The notes beneath the pieces are model-generated. The model was not told the DNA's origin and searched no databases. It was given only the letters and a program-made list of their open reading frames with translations. A program made the translations under genes and the position numbers. From Paludibacter sp. (GTDB lineage Bacteria; Bacteroidota; Bacteroidia; Bacteroidales; Paludibacteraceae), in contig JANJVQ010000007.1 of assembly GCA_024710005.1 (NCBI GenBank), positions 1-64,000 on the forward strand: a DNA stretch of 64,000 nt, written 5' to 3'. Positions 35,766 to 47,421 of this stretch are shown here, piece by piece; position 1 is the first letter of the stretch, and the number at the start of each line of letters is the position of its first letter.

Positions 35766-37361
35766 TTACAACTGAGGACCAGCTACTTTCAGTGCAATCG
35801 CAGCTTCGTTGTCGCAGTACTGCTCGAAGTTAGCAATGTATTTTGCAGCGAGCTGTTTTGCTTTCGCAGTCCAGTCGGCTTCAGTCGGATATGTATCGCG
35901 AGGATCCAGAATACCTTCTGAAACATTTTTCAAAGCAACAGGAACGGTCAGATTCAACACCGGAATGTGTTTTGTTTCCGCTTCCAGGATTGAACCGTCG
36001 ATGATTGCATCGATGATGGCACGTGTATCTTTCAACGACATACGTTTTCCTGTTCCGTTCCAGCCTGTATTAACCAGGTAAGCTTTTGCACCGTGTTCCT
36101 GCATCTTGGCAACCAAAGTTTTAGCATACATAGTCGGGTGCAATGTCAGGAATGCCTCGCCAAAAGCAGGCGAGAATGACATCTGAGGTTCAGTGATACC
36201 ACGCTCTGTTCCGGCTAATTTTGAAGTATAACCGCAAAGGAAGTGATACTGAGCAGATTTGTCATCTAAAATTGAAACCGGAGGCAATACACCAAATGCG
36301 TCAGCCGACAGGTAAATAATTTTAGAAGCATGTCCGGCACGTGACGGCAACACAATTTTGCTGATGTGATGAATAGGATAAGAAACACGTGTGTTTTCTG
36401 TCTTAGAAGCTGCTGCTGAATAATCAGGTGTACCGTCAGCTTTAACAGTTACGTTCTCCAGTAATGCATCACGTTTGATGGCTCTCCAGATATCCGGTTC
36501 GTTTTCCTTGCTCAGGTCGATAACTTTTGCATAGCAACCACCTTCGTAGTTGAATACACCGTGATCGTCCCATCCGTGCTCATCGTCACCAATCAGGTAA
36601 CGTTTCGGGTCGGCCGACAGAGTTGTTTTACCTGTTCCTGAAAGACCGAAGAAGATAGCTACGTCTCCGTCAACACCCACGTTGGCAGAACAGTGCATAG
36701 AAGCAATACCTCTTAATGGCAGGTAGTAGTTCATCAAAGCAAAAATACCTTTCTTCATCTCACCACCATACCAGGTACCACCGATTACCTGCATCTTGCG
36801 GGTCAAATCGAACAAGGTGAAGTTTTCAGAATGAAGACCCTGCTCTTTCCAATTAGGGTTAGTTGTTTTTGAACCATTCAAACATACGAAATCAGGTTCA
36901 CCATAGTTTGCCAGTTCGTAATGAGATGGACGGATGAACATGTTGGTCACAAAGTGAGCCTGCCATGCCACTTCCATGATGAAACGCACTTTCATACGGG
37001 TATCTTCGTTTGTACCACAGAAAGTATCAACCACGTATAATTTTTTGGCACCAGAAAGTTGTTTGGTTACCAAATTCTTGCAAGCATCAAATACTTCAGG
37101 GGTCGTCGGACGATTGATGGTACCATCCCACCAGAGTGTATCTTTGGTTGTGTCATCCAGAACAATGAACTTATCTTTTGGAGAACGACCTGTAAAAATA
37201 CCTGTATCAACTGCTACAGCACCCGTGTTTGTTAACACTCCCCTTTCGAAACCTTCGTTCGCAGGGTCAACTTCAGCTTGAAAAAGCTCTTCGTAAGAAG
37301 GATTGCGTAATATTTCGAAATCCCCCGAAATACCATACTTGCTTAAATCCAAATTTGCCAT
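35766..37361 (-). CDS. pckA: Phosphoenolpyruvate carboxykinase (ATP)
   Basis: The enzyme interconverts oxaloacetate and PEP with ATP; in fermenting Bacteroidota it mostly runs towards oxaloacetate and supports succinate or propionate formation. The 531-residue protein has the kinase loop GLSGTGKTT at 239-247 and the metal-binding GDDEHGW at 258-264, with upstream [10 protein letters not shown] and conserved Arg and Lys. The start is the ATG at 37361. It has a good promoter at 37440-37469 and a leader of about 75 bases. Confidence 0.97.
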   Translation of the reverse strand: MANLDLSKYGISGDFEILRNPSYEELFQAEVDPANEGFERGVLTNTGAVAVDTGIFTGRSPKDKFIVLDDTTKDTLWWDGTINRPTTPEVFDACKNLVTKQLSGAKKLYVVDTFCGTNEDTRMKVRFIMEVAWQAHFVTNMFIRPSHYELANYGEPDFVCLNGSKTTNPNWKEQGLHSENFTLFDLTRKMQVIGGTWYGGEMKKGIFALMNYYLPLRGIASMHCSANVGVDGDVAIFFGLSGTGKTTLSADPKRYLIGDDEHGWDDHGVFNYEGGCYAKVIDLSKENEPDIWRAIKRDALLENVTVKADGTPDYSAAASKTENTRVSYPIHHISKIVLPSRAGHASKIIYLSADAFGVLPPVSILDDKSAQYHFLCGYTSKLAGTERGITEPQMSFSPAFGEAFLTLHPTMYAKTLVAKMQEHGAKAYLVNTGWNGTGKRMSLKDTRAIIDAIIDGSILEAETKHIPVLNLTVPVALKNVSEGILDPRDTYPTEADWTAKAKQLAAKYIANFEQYCDNEAAIALKVAGPQL

Positions 37362-37439
37362 TTGCTATTAAATTAAATAAATGTGTATATATATGTTATT
37401 TATCTCCTTAAAAAAACCAAGCCCCTTCTTCAGGCGGTA

Positions 37440-37469
37440 CAAAAGTACAATAAATATTTTAGCTACAAA
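37440..37469 (-). promoter_or_regulatory. Promoter of pckA
   Basis: On the minus strand TTTG (37466-37469), 18 bases, TACTTTTG (37440-37447) match the consensus. The leader contains an AAGGAG stretch 50 bases before the start, too far for a ribosome site. Confidence 0.65.
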
Positions 37470-37550
37470 AACTATTAAGGAAATTTTTCTTTAATTATTC
37501 AAAAAAACTGTTTTCAATCTTTTTTAATGTTCGTATCCCGGGAAAAAATT

Positions 37551-37558
37551 GTATTTTT
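37551..37558 (+). promoter_or_regulatory. -7 box of the dut operon
   Basis: TATTTTTG matches TAnnTTTG and lies 39 bases before the dut ATG at 37597. A -33 box is not clear. Confidence 0.5.
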
Positions 37559-37596
37559 GTGGCTATTGTGAATATCAGCAATTATTGAATACATAT

Positions 37597-38028
37597 ATGA
37601 AGATAAAAATTGTAAACCACTCCAAACATGCACTTCCTGAATACGCAACCGTTCATTCGGCAGGGTTGGATTTGAGGGCTAACTTAGATGAAAAAATTAT
37701 ACTTAAACCTTTAGAACGCAAACTTGTTCCAACGGGTTTATTCATAGAATTGCCGGTGGGTTATGAAGCGCAAATTCGCCCACGCAGCGGATTAGCCATC
37801 AAAAAAGGGGTTACCATTCTGAACTCACCGGGAACAATAGATGCCGACTATCGGGGTGAAATTTGTGTGATTCTGGTTAATTTATCTTCAGAAGATTTTG
37901 TGATTGAAGATGGTGAACGTATTTGCCAGATGGTGATTGCTTCACATGTACAGGCAGAGTGGGTTGAAGTTGAGGAACTGGGCGCTACCGATCGCGGAGC
38001 AGGTGGCTTTGGACATACGGGTGTATGA
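37597..38028 (+). CDS. dut: Deoxyuridine triphosphatase
   Basis: dUTPase hydrolyses dUTP to dUMP and keeps uracil out of DNA. The 143-residue length is standard when started at the ATG at 37597 ([10 protein letters not shown]); the frame is open 16 codons further but those are unrelated. Conserved motifs include [30 protein letters not shown], and the C-terminal [10 protein letters not shown]. It overlaps the TPR gene by four bases (ATGA), giving translational coupling. Confidence 0.95.
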   Translation: MKIKIVNHSKHALPEYATVHSAGLDLRANLDEKIILKPLERKLVPTGLFIELPVGYEAQIRPRSGLAIKKGVTILNSPGTIDADYRGEICVILVNLSSEDFVIEDGERICQMVIASHVQAEWVEVEELGATDRGAGGFGHTGV

Positions 38029-39770
38029 AATTAAACAATCAAATCATCTATTTTTTACTTTTTACGCTATTTTCCTGCAACAGCATAAAGCATGCAACGC
38101 TGGAGAATAAGGTAACCCATGCCTTATCTGAAGAGCAACAACGTGAGTTTTATTTTCATTTTTATGAAGGATTAAGACTCAGGGAAGAAGGTCAGTTCGC
38201 CGAGGCTTATGAATCGTTCCTAAAAAGCAGCAAAATAGACTCCACCGATACCGGATTAATTGTTGAAATTGCCTTCATGCAACTGGCTTCCGGGAAAAAA
38301 GAGGAAGCATTAAAGGGTATGCAACAGGCTGTTCTGGCCGAACCCGACAACTGGTGGTACAACACCAACCTCATCAGTTTGTATATTCAGGATAAAAAAT
38401 ACGAAGATGCGATTACCATTGGTGAATCTTTGCTCAAAAAATATCCTGAAAAGGAATATACATACAACGTGCTGATTCAGTTATACAAAGAAACAAAGGA
38501 ACCTTCAAAAGCCATCGCTTTGTATCAAAAACTGGAACGCATTACCGGTATCAACGAACGCATCATTTTCGACAAGATAAGACTTTATCTTGCTGATAAC
38601 AACATTAAAAAAGCACATGCCGAAATAGACAAGCTGGTTCAGAAATTCCCAAAAGATAACCGGTACCGCATTTTAAAAGGGGATATGTTAATGCAGCAAG
38701 GCAAATTAGAGGAAGCATACACCTTATACCAATCTATATTAGAAAACGACCCGCAAAATCCACTTGTATTTGTTTCTCTTTCGGAGTATTACAAAGTAGA
38801 GAATAACCATGAAAAATCACTGGAATACATCATGCTTGCGTTGCAAAACGGGCAATTAGACATGACCAGTAAATTGGAGATTCTCGGTCAACATATTGAG
38901 AATATTATCAAAGCAGACGGAAAAATTGAAGAAACAGAAAATCTTTTTAAACTCCTGATTGATCGCTACCCATTAGAAGAAGAGGTTCATGGCTATTACG
39001 CCGCTTTTCTGCAATACCTGAAAAGAACAGAAGAAGCTGCTCTCGCTTATGAATCCATGTTAAATATCAACCCCAAAAACCAACAAACCTGGTTAAACCT
39101 GATTCAAATTTACTTTGATAAAAAAGAGTATGATGCAGTAACTGCTATTACCGACAGGGCCATTGAAGCAACAGATGACAACATAATCTTTTATTTTTAC
39201 AAAGGAATAACGCTGGAAATAACAGAGCAATATGAAGAAGCACTCAATACGCATGCAAAAGCTATTACGCTTTTTAAAGAGGGTGAAAAACCAGAATTAA
39301 AAAGTGATATTTATGCACATCTGGGTGATATATATATGAAACTTGAAAAAACAGAAGACGCTTATCGGGCGTATGATGAATCGGTTACAATAAATCCCAA
39401 TAACCTGATTGCCCTGAATAATTTTGCCTATTATCTTTCTATCGAAAAAAAAGAATTGCAAAAGGCTGAAAGAATGAGTGCCAAAACAGTAGAGAAAGAA
39501 CCCCGTAACAGTACTTACTTAGATACTTACGCCTGGATTTTCTATCAACAGGGAAATTATTCGCTGGCAAAATTTTATATTGAACGGGCCATTGACAACA
39601 TGAAGAATGACCAGACACCCGGAGTGATTCTGGAACATTACGGTGACATTCTCTGGATGCTTGGAGACCATGATACCAAAGCAATCGAGACATGGAAAAA
39701 GGCTTATGATTCAGGTCATCAGACGGATGAATTGAAAGCTAAAATTGATAATAATGGCTGGAACAGATAG
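38025..39770 (+). CDS. TPR repeat lipoprotein
   Basis: The 581-residue protein has a lipobox (TLFSCNS, Cys at about 18) and about a dozen TPR units, for instance [21 protein letters not shown] and [19 protein letters not shown]. TPRs mediate protein contacts. It is transcribed with dut, DUF4292 and the EnvC-like gene, an order seen in other Bacteroidales, so it may belong to an envelope or cell-wall complex; that is inference. Its stop is one base before the next gene. Confidence 0.88.
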   Translation: MKLNNQIIYFLLFTLFSCNSIKHATLENKVTHALSEEQQREFYFHFYEGLRLREEGQFAEAYESFLKSSKIDSTDTGLIVEIAFMQLASGKKEEALKGMQQAVLAEPDNWWYNTNLISLYIQDKKYEDAITIGESLLKKYPEKEYTYNVLIQLYKETKEPSKAIALYQKLERITGINERIIFDKIRLYLADNNIKKAHAEIDKLVQKFPKDNRYRILKGDMLMQQGKLEEAYTLYQSILENDPQNPLVFVSLSEYYKVENNHEKSLEYIMLALQNGQLDMTSKLEILGQHIENIIKADGKIEETENLFKLLIDRYPLEEEVHGYYAAFLQYLKRTEEAALAYESMLNINPKNQQTWLNLIQIYFDKKEYDAVTAITDRAIEATDDNIIFYFYKGITLEITEQYEEALNTHAKAITLFKEGEKPELKSDIYAHLGDIYMKLEKTEDAYRAYDESVTINPNNLIALNNFAYYLSIEKKELQKAERMSAKTVEKEPRNSTYLDTYAWIFYQQGNYSLAKFYIERAIDNMKNDQTPGVILEHYGDILWMLGDHDTKAIETWKKAYDSGHQTDELKAKIDNNGWNR

Positions 39771-39771
39771 G

Positions 39772-40578
39772 ATGCAAAAAAGCTTTATAAAAATACTATT
39801 AGTCGTGGTGGTTTTCATCTCAGTTAACGGGTGTAAAACAACACAAAAAACAGTCATTACAGAGAAACTGACTGAAGCCCAAATATTACTGAAAGAAATA
39901 GAAAAGGCTGAACCGAAATTCACCAATATTGAATTTAAGCGCATGAATATTGGCATCAACCTGAATGAAAATACACGATACAACAGTGTTGCAACCTGCA
40001 AAATCATTCCCGACTCTGTTATTCATATTTCGATACAGCCCTTTTTTGGCGTTGAAATGTTTATCGCCAGACTGACACCGAAAGAGATGCTGGTGGTAGA
40101 CAAAATTAAAGGTGTCTATTATCAATCAGAATACAGTATCTTTGACCAGCAATTCGGAATTGCAATTGATTATATGACTTTTGAATCTCTGTTTACCAAT
40201 AAACTCTTTTTCATCGGCACTAATAATCCTGCTGAGACCGTTCTGATGAATGCATTTGAAAAAAACGGGAACAAAATGTTATCATATCAACATGCAACCT
40301 TGAGTCAACATTTTTTTCTGAACGAGCATCACAGAATACGGGAAATGGCTGTCAATTCCAATTCCGGAAATGAACAGTTTATGGCTTTTTATTCGGATTT
40401 CACACAAAACGGGAGCTTAATTTTCCCCTACGGGATACGTTTTCAGTTGAAAAACAAAACAGCCTTGTATAATTTCAATCTGTCAATCAGCCGGTTTGCT
40501 GTTGATGAAGGCATCACAATTCCGGCGTTAAACCTGAATCAATACCGGCAGGGAGATATTACTTCACTGATCAAATAA
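39772..40578 (+). CDS. DUF4292 family lipoprotein
   Basis: The protein has 268 residues from the ATG at 39772 (MQKSFIKILL), one base after the TPR stop. The lipobox cysteine (FISVNGCKT) is at about residue 20. The rest matches DUF4292, a LolA/LolB-like beta protein family of Bacteroidota with unknown function. The EnvC-like gene follows after eight bases. Confidence 0.85.
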   Translation: MQKSFIKILLVVVVFISVNGCKTTQKTVITEKLTEAQILLKEIEKAEPKFTNIEFKRMNIGINLNENTRYNSVATCKIIPDSVIHISIQPFFGVEMFIARLTPKEMLVVDKIKGVYYQSEYSIFDQQFGIAIDYMTFESLFTNKLFFIGTNNPAETVLMNAFEKNGNKMLSYQHATLSQHFFLNEHHRIREMAVNSNSGNEQFMAFYSDFTQNGSLIFPYGIRFQLKNKTALYNFNLSISRFAVDEGITIPALNLNQYRQGDITSLIK

Positions 40579-40586
40579 ATAAGAAT

Positions 40587-41849
40587 ATGCGAAAGATAGC
40601 TACTATATTACTTACTTTGTTGACCCTGAACATTGCTGTTGGTCAGACAATTAAAGAACTGGAGGAACAACGCAGGAACGCGTTGAAAAGACTCGAAACA
40701 ACAAGTAAAGTGCTGAGCGAAACCAAGAAAACACAACGCAGTTCGCTCAACAAACTGAATATTATCAATAAAAATATCAACGAAAGAAAATCGCTTATCA
40801 ATCATATCAACAAGGAAATTTCGACCTTAGATACTGAGATTAATAAGCTGAACAGTGAAACCCGAAAACTGGAACGGGAGCTGGAAACCTATAAAGCCGA
40901 CTACGCCAATATGGTAAGAGAGGCCTACATCAACCGGAGTGTATATTCAAAAATCCTGTTCGTTTTGTCGGCTGAAACATTTGATCAGTCTTTCCGTCGC
41001 CTTCGTTACATGCAGGAGTATTCGGAATACAGGAAAGAACAAATGCGAAAAATTGAAAATACAAAACTTGAGATAGCAAAAAAGACGGAACAACTCGCTC
41101 AACATAAGAAAACACAGGTTGATATCAAATCGCAAAAAAGCGCTGAGCAGCAGAAATTAATTTCCGACCAACGAAAAGAAAATTCTGTATATTCCGATTT
41201 AAAAAAGAAAGAAAAAACATTACAGGCAGATCTGAAAAAACAGCAAAAGATTGCGAACGACCTGAACAGGAAAATTGAGGCATTAATCGCGGAAGAAGTC
41301 AGGAAAGCTGAAGAAAAAAGAAGAAAAGAAGAACAGGCAAGAAGAGCGAAAGAACCTGAGAGCAAGGAGCCCGCAGCAAAGCCGCGAACAGCAGAAACCG
41401 GGTATGCCATGACCAAAGAAGAAAAACTGATTTCAGGAAATTTTGCTGCAAATTCCGGTCGCCTTCCCTGGCCCGTTGATAGGGGTTTTATCAGTGGAAA
41501 GTTCGGCGTACAACCTCATCCGACGTTGAAATATGTGACGACAAATAACAAAGGAATCTACATACAGACTCCTTCCAAAACAAATGCCCGCGCTGTTTTT
41601 GAGGGGGTTGTCACGCAACGGTTCTCTGTTCCGGGAAGTAATAACGGGGTGATTATTCAACATGGGCAGTACCGGACTGTATACGCTAACCTTACAAACA
41701 TCTATGTTCGTGTGGGTCAAAAGGTAGATGCCAAACAAAGCATTGGACAAATTTATACGGATCCGGAAAATGACAATAAAACTGAGTTGTTTTTCCAGAT
41801 ATGGAAAGAAAGGACAATTTTAAATCCGGAATCCTGGATTGCCAGATAG
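40587..41849 (+). CDS. EnvC-like murein hydrolase activator with degenerate LytM domain
   Basis: The 420-residue protein has a signal peptide (about 1-19), a long coiled coil (about 20-255) and a C-terminal M23/LytM-like domain (about 290-420). The zinc ligands of active M23 peptidases are missing: the HxxxD site reads TNNKGIYI and the HxH site HGQYRTVYAN. EnvC shares this loss and activates amidases rather than cutting wall itself. It ends the small-protein part of the dut operon and precedes parE by 32 bases. Confidence 0.88.
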   Translation: MRKIATILLTLLTLNIAVGQTIKELEEQRRNALKRLETTSKVLSETKKTQRSSLNKLNIINKNINERKSLINHINKEISTLDTEINKLNSETRKLERELETYKADYANMVREAYINRSVYSKILFVLSAETFDQSFRRLRYMQEYSEYRKEQMRKIENTKLEIAKKTEQLAQHKKTQVDIKSQKSAEQQKLISDQRKENSVYSDLKKKEKTLQADLKKQQKIANDLNRKIEALIAEEVRKAEEKRRKEEQARRAKEPESKEPAAKPRTAETGYAMTKEEKLISGNFAANSGRLPWPVDRGFISGKFGVQPHPTLKYVTTNNKGIYIQTPSKTNARAVFEGVVTQRFSVPGSNNGVIIQHGQYRTVYANLTNIYVRVGQKVDAKQSIGQIYTDPENDNKTELFFQIWKERTILNPESWIAR

Positions 41850-41881
41850 AATCTTAAAACATTAAATTTCATAATATAGAT

Positions 41882-43738
41882 ATGGACGAACTGAATGGTG
41901 TGCAACAGGTTGATTACAGCGACAGCAATATTATCACGCTGGAGGGACTGGAACACGTCCGCCGTCGTCCCGGTATGTATATCGGTAAACTGGGTGACGG
42001 TTCGCATGCAGATGACGGGATTTATGTGCTGTTGAAAGAAGTGCTTGACAACTGTGTGGATGAGTTCCGGATGGGGGCCGGAAAACAAATTAATGTAACG
42101 GTCCACGACAGGTATGTAGAAGTCAGGGACTACGGACGCGGAATTCCGCTCGGGAAAATGATTGACGCGGTCTCCATCATGAATACCGGGGGAAAATACG
42201 ATTCGAAAGCATTTAAAAAGTCGGTTGGATTGAATGGTGTGGGTACAAAAGCAGTGAACGCACTGTCGAATAAGTTTATTGTTCAAAGTTTCCGCGACGG
42301 ACAAACGCGCCGTGCCGAATTTGAGAAAGGCAAAATTACGACTGAAACGGGTATTATCGAAGATGCTTCTTCCGAGAAAGGAACTTATGTCTATTTCGAA
42401 CCGGATGACACCATGTTCGAGAAGTACAAATACAACGAAGAGTTCATCGAAACGATGCTTCGTAATTACGCGTATCTCAACACCGGACTTACCATCAGGT
42501 TCAACGACAAGAAAATAAGTTCCAAAAACGGCCTACTCGACCTGCTGAATGAGAACATCACAGCGGACATGCTCTACCCGATTATCCACCTGAAAGGGGA
42601 AGACATCGAAATTGCCTTTACACATACCGACCAATACGGAGAAGAGTATTATTCTTTCGTGAACGGTCAGCACACCACACACGGCGGTACGCACCAAAGC
42701 GCATTCCGGGAAGCAGTGGGTCGAACCATCAAGGAGTTTTACAACAAAAACATGGAGCTGACCGATATCCGCAACGGCATTGTGGCTGCTGTCGCCATCA
42801 GCGTGGAAGAACCGGTTTTCGAATCACAGACCAAAACCAAACTGGGTTCGAGAGACATGTCCAAAGATGGGATTTCGATCAACAAATTCATTTCAGATTT
42901 TCTAAAAAAAGAATTAGACAACTACCTGCACCGAAACGCTGAGACATCCAACATCATGTTGCAAAAGATTCAGGACTCGGAGAAGGAGAGAAAAGCCATT
43001 GCCGGTGTAACCAAGTTGGCGCGGGAACGAGCCAAGAAGGTCAACCTGCACAACAAGAAGCTCAGGGACTGCCGGCTGCATTACAACGACACAAAAGGAA
43101 ATGTGGAAGACACCTGTATTTTCATCACCGAGGGCGACTCGGCGAGCGGCTCCATTACCAAAAGCCGCGATGTAAATACCCAGGCTGTTTTCAGTTTGAG
43201 GGGAAAACCGCTCAACAGTTATGGCCTGACCAAAAAGATTGTGTATGAAAACGAGGAATTTAACCTGCTGCAAGCGGCGCTGAATATTGAAGATGGAATT
43301 GATGGCTTGCGATATAATAAAGTCATTGTGGCAACCGATGCCGACGTTGACGGGATGCACATCCGGCTGCTGCTGATAACCTTCTTCCTTCAATTCTTCC
43401 CCGATTTGATCAAGAAAGGACATGTTTATATCCTGCAAACACCTTTGTTCAGGGTACGGAATAAAAAAGAGACAATTTACTGTTACTCAGAAGAAGAACG
43501 GGTGCAGGCAATAGCAAAGCTGGGAGCAAATCCTGAAATCACCCGTTTTAAAGGGTTGGGAGAAATCTCGCCGGATGAGTTCAAACATTTTATCGGGAAA
43601 GATATTCGCTTAGATCAGGTTACACTTAAAAAGGAAGATGCAGTCGGGGATTTGCTTTCTTTCTATATGGGGAAAAACACCTCTGAAAGACAGAACTTTA
43701 TCATCGAAAATCTGGTAATAGAAGAAGATGTTGAGTGA
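41882..43738 (+). CDS. parE: DNA topoisomerase IV subunit B
   Basis: ParE is the ATPase subunit of topoisomerase IV, which decatenates chromosomes. The 618-residue protein has the GHKL motifs [13 protein letters not shown] and VRDYGRGIP, and the TOPRIM motifs [15 protein letters not shown] and [13 protein letters not shown]. The SASGS form separates it from gyrB at 24820. parC is not in the window. It overlaps tadA by 11 bases. Confidence 0.95.
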   Translation: MDELNGVQQVDYSDSNIITLEGLEHVRRRPGMYIGKLGDGSHADDGIYVLLKEVLDNCVDEFRMGAGKQINVTVHDRYVEVRDYGRGIPLGKMIDAVSIMNTGGKYDSKAFKKSVGLNGVGTKAVNALSNKFIVQSFRDGQTRRAEFEKGKITTETGIIEDASSEKGTYVYFEPDDTMFEKYKYNEEFIETMLRNYAYLNTGLTIRFNDKKISSKNGLLDLLNENITADMLYPIIHLKGEDIEIAFTHTDQYGEEYYSFVNGQHTTHGGTHQSAFREAVGRTIKEFYNKNMELTDIRNGIVAAVAISVEEPVFESQTKTKLGSRDMSKDGISINKFISDFLKKELDNYLHRNAETSNIMLQKIQDSEKERKAIAGVTKLARERAKKVNLHNKKLRDCRLHYNDTKGNVEDTCIFITEGDSASGSITKSRDVNTQAVFSLRGKPLNSYGLTKKIVYENEEFNLLQAALNIEDGIDGLRYNKVIVATDADVDGMHIRLLLITFFLQFFPDLIKKGHVYILQTPLFRVRNKKETIYCYSEEERVQAIAKLGANPEITRFKGLGEISPDEFKHFIGKDIRLDQVTLKKEDAVGDLLSFYMGKNTSERQNFIIENLVIEEDVE

Positions 43739-44162
43739 TGAGTATTTCATGCAGCAGGCCCTCGCCGAAGCCCGGAAGGCTTTCGAACGCGAGGAAGTCC
43801 CGGTGGGAACCGTCATCGTGTGCCAGGATCGAATCATCGCACGCGGTCATAACCTCACCGAAACACTGAACGATGTGACTGCCCATGCTGAAATGCAGGC
43901 CATCACGGCTGCTGCTGGTTTTCTGGGAGGGAAATACCTGACCGACTGCACCATCTATGTCACCGTTGAACCCTGCGTGATGTGCGCCGGTGCGTTGGGA
44001 TGGTCGCAAATCAGCCGGATTGTATATGGTGCCGGTGACGAAAAACGTGGATTTTTACGTTTTGCACCTCAGGGAATTCATCCGAAAACCATCGTTACCG
44101 GTGGCGTGCTTGAAAATGAATGTGCGTCGCTGATGAAAGAGTTTTTTCAGAAGAAAAGATAA
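43728..44162 (+). CDS. tadA: tRNA-specific adenosine deaminase
   Basis: TadA converts adenosine 34 of tRNA-Arg to inosine. The 144-residue protein has the zinc/deaminase motifs HAE (53-55) and PCVMC (82-86), with ADA-type neighbours [11 protein letters not shown]. The ATG at 43728 lies within parE; a later ATG (43749) would drop seven residues including part of the first helix. It precedes the AddA-like gene by three bases. Confidence 0.92.
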   Translation: MLSDEYFMQQALAEARKAFEREEVPVGTVIVCQDRIIARGHNLTETLNDVTAHAEMQAITAAAGFLGGKYLTDCTIYVTVEPCVMCAGALGWSQISRIVYGAGDEKRGFLRFAPQGIHPKTIVTGGVLENECASLMKEFFQKKR

Positions 44163-44165
44163 AAT

Positions 44166-47100
44166 ATGCTGAAAGTATATCGCGCTTCTGCCGGTTCCGG
44201 GAAGACATTTCGTCTCACACGGGATTACATCGGTCTGCTTTTCGATGCTGATAGGCCCAATCACCATCGGCGTATACTGGCTGTGACTTTCACCAACAAA
44301 GCTACAGAGGAGATGAAGTCGCGTATTCTGAAAGAACTTCACCTGTTGGCAACCGGACAACAATCTCCATACCGGGCGGATTTGATGAAGAAGAAAAATC
44401 AATCAGCCGAGGCTATCAATCAGCAGGCCGGTAAAATTCTCATCAACATCCTGCACGATTATGCCGCTTTCTCCATCAGCACAATCGACCGCTTTTTTCA
44501 GCAGGTTATCCGCGCTTTTGCCCGCGATATTGGTGTACACGGTGGATATGCGCTCGAATTAGATACCCTGCAGGTACTTGACCAATCGGTCGACAACCTG
44601 TTCTTCGATTTATCAGAAAAGGAAAACAAGCAACTGCTGGAATGGCTTACCTCCTACGCGGAAGAAAGAATTGAAAATGCCGAGAACTGGAACCTGCGTT
44701 CGAGTATAATGAACCTGGGACTTGAGATTTTCAAGGAAAGTTTTCAGCATAAAGCAGCAGAGACCAACGAAAAATTACACGACCGCAAGTTCCTGTCCGA
44801 ATTCCGTAGCAAATTGCATTTTATCATCGACGATTTTGCCGCTAATGCCAAAAGAATAGCGGATCAAGCGCTGCAAATCATTCAAAACAATGGATTGCAA
44901 ACAGACGACTTCAAAGGAGGTTCGCGTTCAGGCATAAAAAATCTGGAAAAAGTTTCAGCAGGAGAAATGGAATTGAAAAGTTCTTTCCTGAAAATGGTTG
45001 GTGATGTTGAAGGATGTTATACCAAATCGGCACCTCAACACATCATAGAAGCAATAAATGAGGCTTTTCAAGGTGGATTACAATCGCAAATGCAGGAATT
45101 AGTTGCTCATTTCGACGAACATCTGCCTACCCGGAATTCAGCCTTAATCATCCGGAAGCACCTGAACACACTCGGCATCCTGTCAGATTTAGCGATGCAA
45201 ATCAAAAAACTGACCACCGAGCAAAATGTCATGCTGATTTCCGATTCGAACCTGTTGTTGAATAAAATCATCGACGACAGTGATGCGCCTTTTATTTATG
45301 AAAAGAGCGGGTTGCTCATCGACCATTTTATGATTGATGAGTTTCAGGACACCTCTGTATTACAATGGAAGAACTTCCTTCCATTAATCAAAAACAGTCT
45401 GTCGTCGGGCAACGACAACTTAGTGGTGGGCGACGTTAAGCAAAGCATCTACCGCTGGCGTAACTCCGACTGGAAATTATTGGACAGTCAGCTCTATCAG
45501 GATTTTAGTAAGGCAGAGATAAAAGATGAAAATCTCGACACCAACTGGAGAAGTGATAAGAACATCGTCGGTTTTAATAATACTTTTTTTGTACAGGCAG
45601 CCGGTCGCCTGCAGCAGAAATTAGATGAAAACATTGAAAAATCAGATGCGAATCAACATCAGTTAGAAGACTTAAAAGGTAAAATAAGCAATGCCTATCA
45701 GGAAACGGTGCAACAGGTTCCTGATAAAGCAGGCACAGGCCGGATCCGGTTTGAGTTTATTGATGACGCAGATGATGAAGCTTCCTGGAGAGAAATCAGC
45801 TTGAAAAAACTCCCCGGTATACTCGAAGATTTTCAGTCGCGCGGGTACAAGCCCGGCGATGTGGCCATTTTAGTAAGAACCAACAGCGAAGAAAAACAAG
45901 TCATACAAACCCTGCTGAATTATAAAACAACTCCCGAAGCCAGAGCGGATTTCAGTTACGACATCATGGGTACCGAAGGGCTGATGGTTGAATCGTCTTC
46001 CACCATCAAATTCCTCCTGGGAATCCTGCGCTTGCTCATAAATCCGGAGGATATCGTACAGAAAACAATTGTAAATCAGGAGTATGCTCAGGGTAAACTA
46101 AAACTCCCAATCAATGAAGCTCTGAAAGTTTCGATGTCGGTTACTAATCCTGAAAAGGGTCTGTCATCCTTATTCACAGAGGAAGAAAATGAACAATTGC
46201 TGCAATGCAAACACCTCGCATTGTTCGAAATGACAGAGAAAATCATCGCGCTGTTCGATTTACCGGTCTGGCACAATGAAGTCGTTTTTCTGCAGGCATT
46301 TCAGGACATCATTTATAAATTCACCACCGGTAAATCCTCCGATTTGAATTCTTTCTTGCAATGGTGGGAGAAATTCGGTCACAAGCAATTTATCGCTACC
46401 CCGGAAAATGAACTGGCATTTCGCATCATGACCATACACAAATCCAAGGGACTTGATTTCAAAGCTGTCGTTATTCCTTTCTGTGACTGGGAATTGGACA
46501 GCCGGATGCGGAATATACTATGGTGTGAAACCAATGTAGCGCCGTTTAACGAACTGCCTTTGATGCCGGTTGAATATACGTCAAGACTGGGAGACTCCAT
46601 TTTTGCCGGCCAATATTTCAGGGAAATGATGCACACTTACATCGATAACCTGAACATTGCCTATGTGGCTTTTACCCGGGCAAAACATGAAATGGTGGGT
46701 ATTTGTCCGCTTCCCAAAGAGACCAAAAGCGGGGAAATCAAACTAAACACCCTTGCTGCCCTGTTGTTTCTTAGCTTCAACGACACACAGGAGGAACTTT
46801 TAAGCAATCATTTCAATGCGGAAGATAGTTTCTACGAACTCGGGAAACCGATTCTTATATCTCCGGAAGATAAACAGCATACAAACGAGACGCAGAAACT
46901 CAGCGATTATCCCACCTGCGACGTCACCGGCCGGCTTAAACTCAAGCATAAAATCAGCCTGTTCAACCGGGAAGAAATTGACATCACCGAGAATCCGCTC
47001 GATTATGGTAACCTGATGCACGAAATTTTCTGTCGTATCAATGCTCCGGAAGATCATGCCGGCATCATTGCTGAATTTATACGGGAAGGTCGAATAACGG

Positions 47101-47417
47101 GGGAAGAAGCCGTTAAAATAAGATCTGATATTGATGATTTCTGGCAGATGCCGGAAGTGAAAAACTGGTTCAGGGAGGACGTTCAGGTATTAAACGAGAC
47201 AACCATCCTGACTCCCGAAGGGCATCATTATCGTCCCGACCGGATTGTACTCGAAGGACAAAAAGCCATTGTAATCGACTACAAGTTCGGAGAACACGAA
47301 TTGCCTTCCTATCATAAACAGGTGAACAATTACACCCTGTTGCTGAACAGGATGGGTTATGAAACATCGGCCTGGTTGTGTTATGTGAAATTAAAAAAGG
47401 TTGTTTATATTAAATAA
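44166..47417 (+). CDS. UvrD/AddA-like helicase-nuclease
   Basis: The 1083-residue protein combines a superfamily 1 helicase with a C-terminal PD-(D/E)XK nuclease, as in AddA of the AddAB double-strand break repair complex. Walker A ASAGSGKT is at residues 7-14, motif II is DEFQDTS, motif V is MTIHKSKGLDFK, and the nuclease has NLMHEIFCR, RPDRIV and VIDYKFG. No AddB-like gene adjoins it (parE-tadA before, gph after), so the partner must lie elsewhere. It starts three bases after tadA. Confidence 0.85.
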   Translation: MLKVYRASAGSGKTFRLTRDYIGLLFDADRPNHHRRILAVTFTNKATEEMKSRILKELHLLATGQQSPYRADLMKKKNQSAEAINQQAGKILINILHDYAAFSISTIDRFFQQVIRAFARDIGVHGGYALELDTLQVLDQSVDNLFFDLSEKENKQLLEWLTSYAEERIENAENWNLRSSIMNLGLEIFKESFQHKAAETNEKLHDRKFLSEFRSKLHFIIDDFAANAKRIADQALQIIQNNGLQTDDFKGGSRSGIKNLEKVSAGEMELKSSFLKMVGDVEGCYTKSAPQHIIEAINEAFQGGLQSQMQELVAHFDEHLPTRNSALIIRKHLNTLGILSDLAMQIKKLTTEQNVMLISDSNLLLNKIIDDSDAPFIYEKSGLLIDHFMIDEFQDTSVLQWKNFLPLIKNSLSSGNDNLVVGDVKQSIYRWRNSDWKLLDSQLYQDFSKAEIKDENLDTNWRSDKNIVGFNNTFFVQAAGRLQQKLDENIEKSDANQHQLEDLKGKISNAYQETVQQVPDKAGTGRIRFEFIDDADDEASWREISLKKLPGILEDFQSRGYKPGDVAILVRTNSEEKQVIQTLLNYKTTPEARADFSYDIMGTEGLMVESSSTIKFLLGILRLLINPEDIVQKTIVNQEYAQGKLKLPINEALKVSMSVTNPEKGLSSLFTEEENEQLLQCKHLALFEMTEKIIALFDLPVWHNEVVFLQAFQDIIYKFTTGKSSDLNSFLQWWEKFGHKQFIATPENELAFRIMTIHKSKGLDFKAVVIPFCDWELDSRMRNILWCETNVAPFNELPLMPVEYTSRLGDSIFAGQYFREMMHTYIDNLNIAYVAFTRAKHEMVGICPLPKETKSGEIKLNTLAALLFLSFNDTQEELLSNHFNAEDSFYELGKPILISPEDKQHTNETQKLSDYPTCDVTGRLKLKHKISLFNREEIDITENPLDYGNLMHEIFCRINAPEDHAGIIAEFIREGRITGEEAVKIRSDIDDFWQMPEVKNWFREDVQVLNETTILTPEGHHYRPDRIVLEGQKAIVIDYKFGEHELPSYHKQVNNYTLLLNRMGYETSAWLCYVKLKKVVYIK

Positions 47418-47421
47418 TAAT

